Of a DNA stretch of 64,000 nucleotides, positions 61,086 to 64,000 are shown in pieces. Every line of letters starts with the position of its first letter. Within the stretch, counting starts at the first letter, position 1. The DNA is from Craspedostauros australis (Eukaryota > Bacillariophyta > Bacillariophyceae > Mastogloiales > Achnanthaceae): positions 620,001 through 684,000 of the forward strand of contig JAMXDE010000021.1 in assembly GCA_026770025.1 (NCBI GenBank), in the 5' to 3' direction. A program made the position numbers and the translations under genes. The notes under the pieces were generated by a model. The model worked only from the letters and a program-made list of their open reading frames with translations, had not been told where the DNA came from and searched no databases.

Positions 61086-64000
61086 TTAGGACGCCCTGCT
61101 TTGTTCCGGGCGGGCGTCCTCGGTTCTGCGGAATGTCAACAAGTACTCGGGATAAGCCTGAGCGTCGTGATACACCACAAAGACCGATGGGTTGATGACG
61201 TCGTCAACGGTCGAATCGTAGAGCTCGAAGCTGTTGTAGGGCTTGGGATCTGGGGTCCTCTGGCCGTGATTTCCTCTGCACCAATCCCCCACAGCCACAC
61301 GGCACATGAACATATGCCGCGTGCCGTCGTCATCCGGGACGGCGTATGCCGGGTCCATGGAATACGATGCATCGCGGGCGAAATACACTCCCCCTCCGAA
61401 TGCCACGGCGTTGCGGCCAGAAAAGCTTCTGTTGAAGCCTTGCTGGTTGATCTTTTGGATGTTGTCTGCCTCTGTACCATGAAACAGCCACTTGCGTTCC
61501 ACCTGTCCTTTCAGGTTGTTGGTATAGGTGCCTGGGTGCTCCTTTTGTGTGGTCTGCATAGTCTGCAACTTCACGGTGTACGATTGCCAAAGGGACATGT
61601 TCTGCACACGTCTGATAGACGTGATCTCGACAGCATCTCTGTCTCTGGGGTGCAGCGTGCTTCGGAAGTAATCCTTCGCACATTGGTATTCTTGCGACTC
61701 TTCGCGCAATGGATATAGTCCATCCATGACGCGCGAACTTCCATTGCTCGCTGTGTCCCAGTTTGATGGTGCCCCGAGAGACGGCATTTCCGTTCCCATA
61801 TTCTTCGCCAGAGATTTCATCACACCGGCATCCGCGGCTTCGGTTGCGATTTTCGGGAACCATCCTGAAGTTCTGCGCAGCTCCATGGCGTCCATAATTG
61901 TGGCCTTGATCTTGTCATCGATCTGCGATGCCTGGCGGTTGTCGATGTTTCCTGCACTCTCCGTGAGAGGATCGAAGAGGACGTTGCCGTACGCCCAACT
62001 GTCGTCGTTTGGATGCTCTCGAACTACCTTGATAAGCTGGCCTACTCTGAGCGGGAGCAAGCCCAGATGGTCGCCGTTGATTTCATCGAAGCTGGGCGGC
62101 AAAGGCGGGAGTAAGTGACCTTGCTTGGGATCGGGTTGCAACTGGTACTCCTCGCGCTGGATGCGCCGGGCGTTCCCAGATTTCAAATTGACTTGCTTCA
62201 GTTCTTGGAGGTTCAGCTCGAAGCCCGCCCCGGTGTGAGCGTTCTGCTTCTTCTTGACGTTGCTGCTGAGCTCGATTTCGAGTATGGAGTCTTCAGGGTT
62301 CTTTTGGTAGTCTTGCCACCCTATCTCGATCAGCGTTGAGATTTCGCGGTTGTACGCAACAAACTGCGTCTCCGCCAGCCGCTCGGATTCTGGATACTGA
62401 TTGATGAAGCGTTGGTCCTCCTCCCAGTACCACCTCACAACCGTGGTTGGTGCATCGTTCATCGCCTGCTGGGCCTCGTTGTACTCCGCAGACGTCCGGT
62501 GCGGGACATTTTGCTTCACCTCCACGACCCCGGTCAATTGCACGTTGATTTGCTCCGCCATTTCCTGCAATTCCGCCGCGCTTTTTTGGAGTGCACGATA
62601 CTTTGCCCGGTTCTTCCTGCACATGATGAATGTAGCAATGACGAAGACCAGTGCCACGGCGGACGTGATGAACACGTAGTTCGGGATGCTGTCCTTGTCC
62701 TTCGGGAGAGGGGTCGAATCCTCGGGGATGATCCCACATGCAGTGTCCTCTCCCATGGCCGTTGGCACGACGCATAGGCCTTCCTTGTCGAGTTGGAAGA
62801 CTGGCTCGGTTCCGTCGGATGGCACCGTCACCTCGCCGACTGACTTCCATGCGTACGAGTCAGACGCAGCTCTCTGCAAGTTGACGATGGAGAACCTTGG
62901 GTCCTTTCTGTCGCCCGTTTCGGTGAAAGCGACGGGTCCACTGACTCCGTCGAACTCGAGCTTCTGAAGCTCCTGGACCACACTTGCACCATCTCTGCGC
63001 TTGTCGGCAGGGACACGACCGATGGCCTTCGCAGCGGAGACGATGGCATCCACCATCATCTCGGCAGGGTACTCGGGAAGATCGTCGTATGTGTCCAGCC
63101 CTCGCTGAGCGAGGTATTGGTTGAACCGTCGCAGGAAGTCCGCGTACTCCTCGTTCCTGTTGCGGAGCGGAACCACGCCAAGGAGTCCGGGGTACGGTCG
63201 TTCTGGCGAGAATTCGGGGCTGTACCGTTCAGCCCATGCTTCGGGTGCCAGCCACACCGCATCTTCTCGCGCCAACCCCTGGGCGTACACCTGGTCCAAG
63301 ATCTGGCTTGCGTCTTGGGCGTGCGCCACGAGAAGGATGATCTTCGAGTTCTGCTCAGAGTCAAGCCCTGGCAAGCTCTCCATGGCCTGGCGCACAGCGT
63401 CGGGGTCCACCATCGTGTTTCTCGCGTTGGCAGAGTCTCTCACGAAGGTGATGGTCGGCGCCTGGTAGGTCGTGCCACCCTGGGACTCCCACAAGTCGCG
63501 AAAGTCCTTGGTGAGATCTCTCGCGAATTGCTTGTCGGTCAGGAGGATGTGGACGTTCGTCCATCCCATTGCCTTGAGCACGCCCGCGAGGCCTCCGACT
63601 TGACCGAATTCGTTGTCGGGCGGGACCATCCGTGAGAAGAGCGGGTAGTCGTCGGCCCTGTCCGAGAAGATGGTGGCGGTAGACGAGATCGCCACTTGGG
63701 CGATGTTCTCCAAGGATGTGACCGTGGCAACGCTATTGGAAGCGCCGCTGCAGCGACAGCCTATCACGGCGTGGATCGCCTGGTCGAATTCGGAGCGGAG
63801 CTCCCAGTAGGCCCTGGACGCCTGCGCTGCGTCGCAGCCAGCATCTCCGATCTTACTGGTGATGGTGAATTGATCATTCTCGAAGATGTCGTCGTGCCAT
63901 CCATCGGTGGGGTCGTTGAGGAAGGCGACGACGGCATTGAAGAGATCGTAGCCGTATGGGGTGTTGGCGACTCCGTACAATCCAGCCATGTTGACGACGG
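61086..64000 (-). CDS. Receptor-like transmembrane PARP: ANF ligand-binding, TM, WWE, SH3-like, PARP (5' partial)
   Basis: Open from 64000 to a stop at 61086; numbering is from the in-window Met at 63989, but the domain starts earlier, so the true start lies beyond the edge. Residues 1-400 are a type 1 periplasmic-binding/ANF receptor domain (VAISSTATIFSDRADDYPLF, then FSRMVPPDNEFGQ and MGWTNVHILL). A membrane helix is at about 437-456, followed by basic residues and a short coiled coil (460-490). A WWE domain (about 515-612) has VRWYWEEDQ and ELKQVNLKSGNARRIQR. An SH3-like segment (about 644-718) has LRVGQLIKVV and GWFP. The PARP catalytic domain (about 750-955) has WLFHGTE (His837), GGVYFARDASYS (Tyr869) and PSVFVVY (Val936 in the third triad place), ending AYPEYLLTF. 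The H-Y-V triad predicts mono-ADP-ribosylation. This looks like a surface sensor coupled to ADP-ribosylation inside the cell. Confidence 0.9.
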   Translation of the reverse strand, partial: VVNMAGLYGVANTPYGYDLFNAVVAFLNDPTDGWHDDIFENDQFTITSKIGDAGCDAAQASRAYWELRSEFDQAIHAVIGCRCSGASNSVATVTSLENIAQVAISSTATIFSDRADDYPLFSRMVPPDNEFGQVGGLAGVLKAMGWTNVHILLTDKQFARDLTKDFRDLWESQGGTTYQAPTITFVRDSANARNTMVDPDAVRQAMESLPGLDSEQNSKIILLVAHAQDASQILDQVYAQGLAREDAVWLAPEAWAERYSPEFSPERPYPGLLGVVPLRNRNEEYADFLRRFNQYLAQRGLDTYDDLPEYPAEMMVDAIVSAAKAIGRVPADKRRDGASVVQELQKLEFDGVSGPVAFTETGDRKDPRFSIVNLQRAASDSYAWKSVGEVTVPSDGTEPVFQLDKEGLCVVPTAMGEDTACGIIPEDSTPLPKDKDSIPNYVFITSAVALVFVIATFIMCRKNRAKYRALQKSAAELQEMAEQINVQLTGVVEVKQNVPHRTSAEYNEAQQAMNDAPTTVVRWYWEEDQRFINQYPESERLAETQFVAYNREISTLIEIGWQDYQKNPEDSILEIELSSNVKKKQNAHTGAGFELNLQELKQVNLKSGNARRIQREEYQLQPDPKQGHLLPPLPPSFDEINGDHLGLLPLRVGQLIKVVREHPNDDSWAYGNVLFDPLTESAGNIDNRQASQIDDKIKATIMDAMELRRTSGWFPKIATEAADAGVMKSLAKNMGTEMPSLGAPSNWDTASNGSSRVMDGLYPLREESQEYQCAKDYFRSTLHPRDRDAVEITSIRRVQNMSLWQSYTVKLQTMQTTQKEHPGTYTNNLKGQVERKWLFHGTEADNIQKINQQGFNRSFSGRNAVAFGGGVYFARDASYSMDPAYAVPDDDGTRHMFMCRVAVGDWCRGNHGQRTPDPKPYNSFELYDSTVDDVINPSVFVVYHDAQAYPEYLLTFRRTEDARPEQSRAS

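Noticed and set aside
1-64000. CRISPR arrays, bacterial operons, rRNA or tRNA genes
   Set aside because: No spaced direct repeats, and no convincing tRNA arms or rRNA blocks were seen; the spliced genes show that this is eukaryotic nuclear DNA. A covariance-model scan was not possible here.

Overview
This window looks like nuclear DNA of a diatom, probably a raphid pennate, although the genus cannot be fixed from the sequence alone. The grounds are: spliceosomal GT-AG introns of about 160 to 520 bases; a small protein with a signal peptide ending in the AFAP motif used for import into complex (secondary) plastids; a family of membrane proteins with leucine-rich repeats (LRRs) and Pro-Thr stalks of a kind common in diatoms; and a Ty1/copia retrotransposon.

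Layout. Positions 1-6707 hold copia-type LTR elements: a large minus-strand element that runs off the left edge, and a gag remnant with an LTR facing the other way. Positions 8391-20711 hold housekeeping and organelle genes: a membrane-anchored glycosyltransferase-like protein, EMC10, an organelle-type protein with a PcfJ-like C-terminus, a METTL21-like methyltransferase, a CoA-binding protein, a small plastid-targeted protein and a SET-domain methyltransferase. Positions 21485-39309, plus an outlier at 47451-50319, hold five minus-strand single-pass surface proteins, called A to E here. Each has an N-terminal tail with predicted cytosolic topology, one membrane helix and a Pro-Thr stalk. A, C, D and E carry LRRs. 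A, B and C share a C-terminal beta-sandwich-like domain. Between and after them lie a secreted Lys/Thr-rich protein, a dienelactone hydrolase, a PET117-like protein, DPH1, a tail-anchored protein, a Josephin deubiquitinase, an AP-complex sigma subunit, an RCHY1-type ubiquitin ligase and GMP synthase.

The most unusual gene is the last one, 61086 to beyond the right edge on the minus strand. It reads as a single-pass receptor with an extracellular type 1 periplasmic-binding-protein (ANF receptor) domain. On the inner side it has WWE, SH3-like and PARP catalytic domains. This would be a ligand-gated ADP-ribosyltransferase, an architecture I do not recall as described.

Other signals are phase-1 introns that cut between 24-residue LRR units, a short N-terminal motif shared by three LRR proteins, a recurring E2F-like TTTTGGCGC motif between genes, and a TACTCTG-like element close upstream of several start codons. 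All exon joins were read by eye from splice signals, reading phase and family motifs; no transcript data were available.
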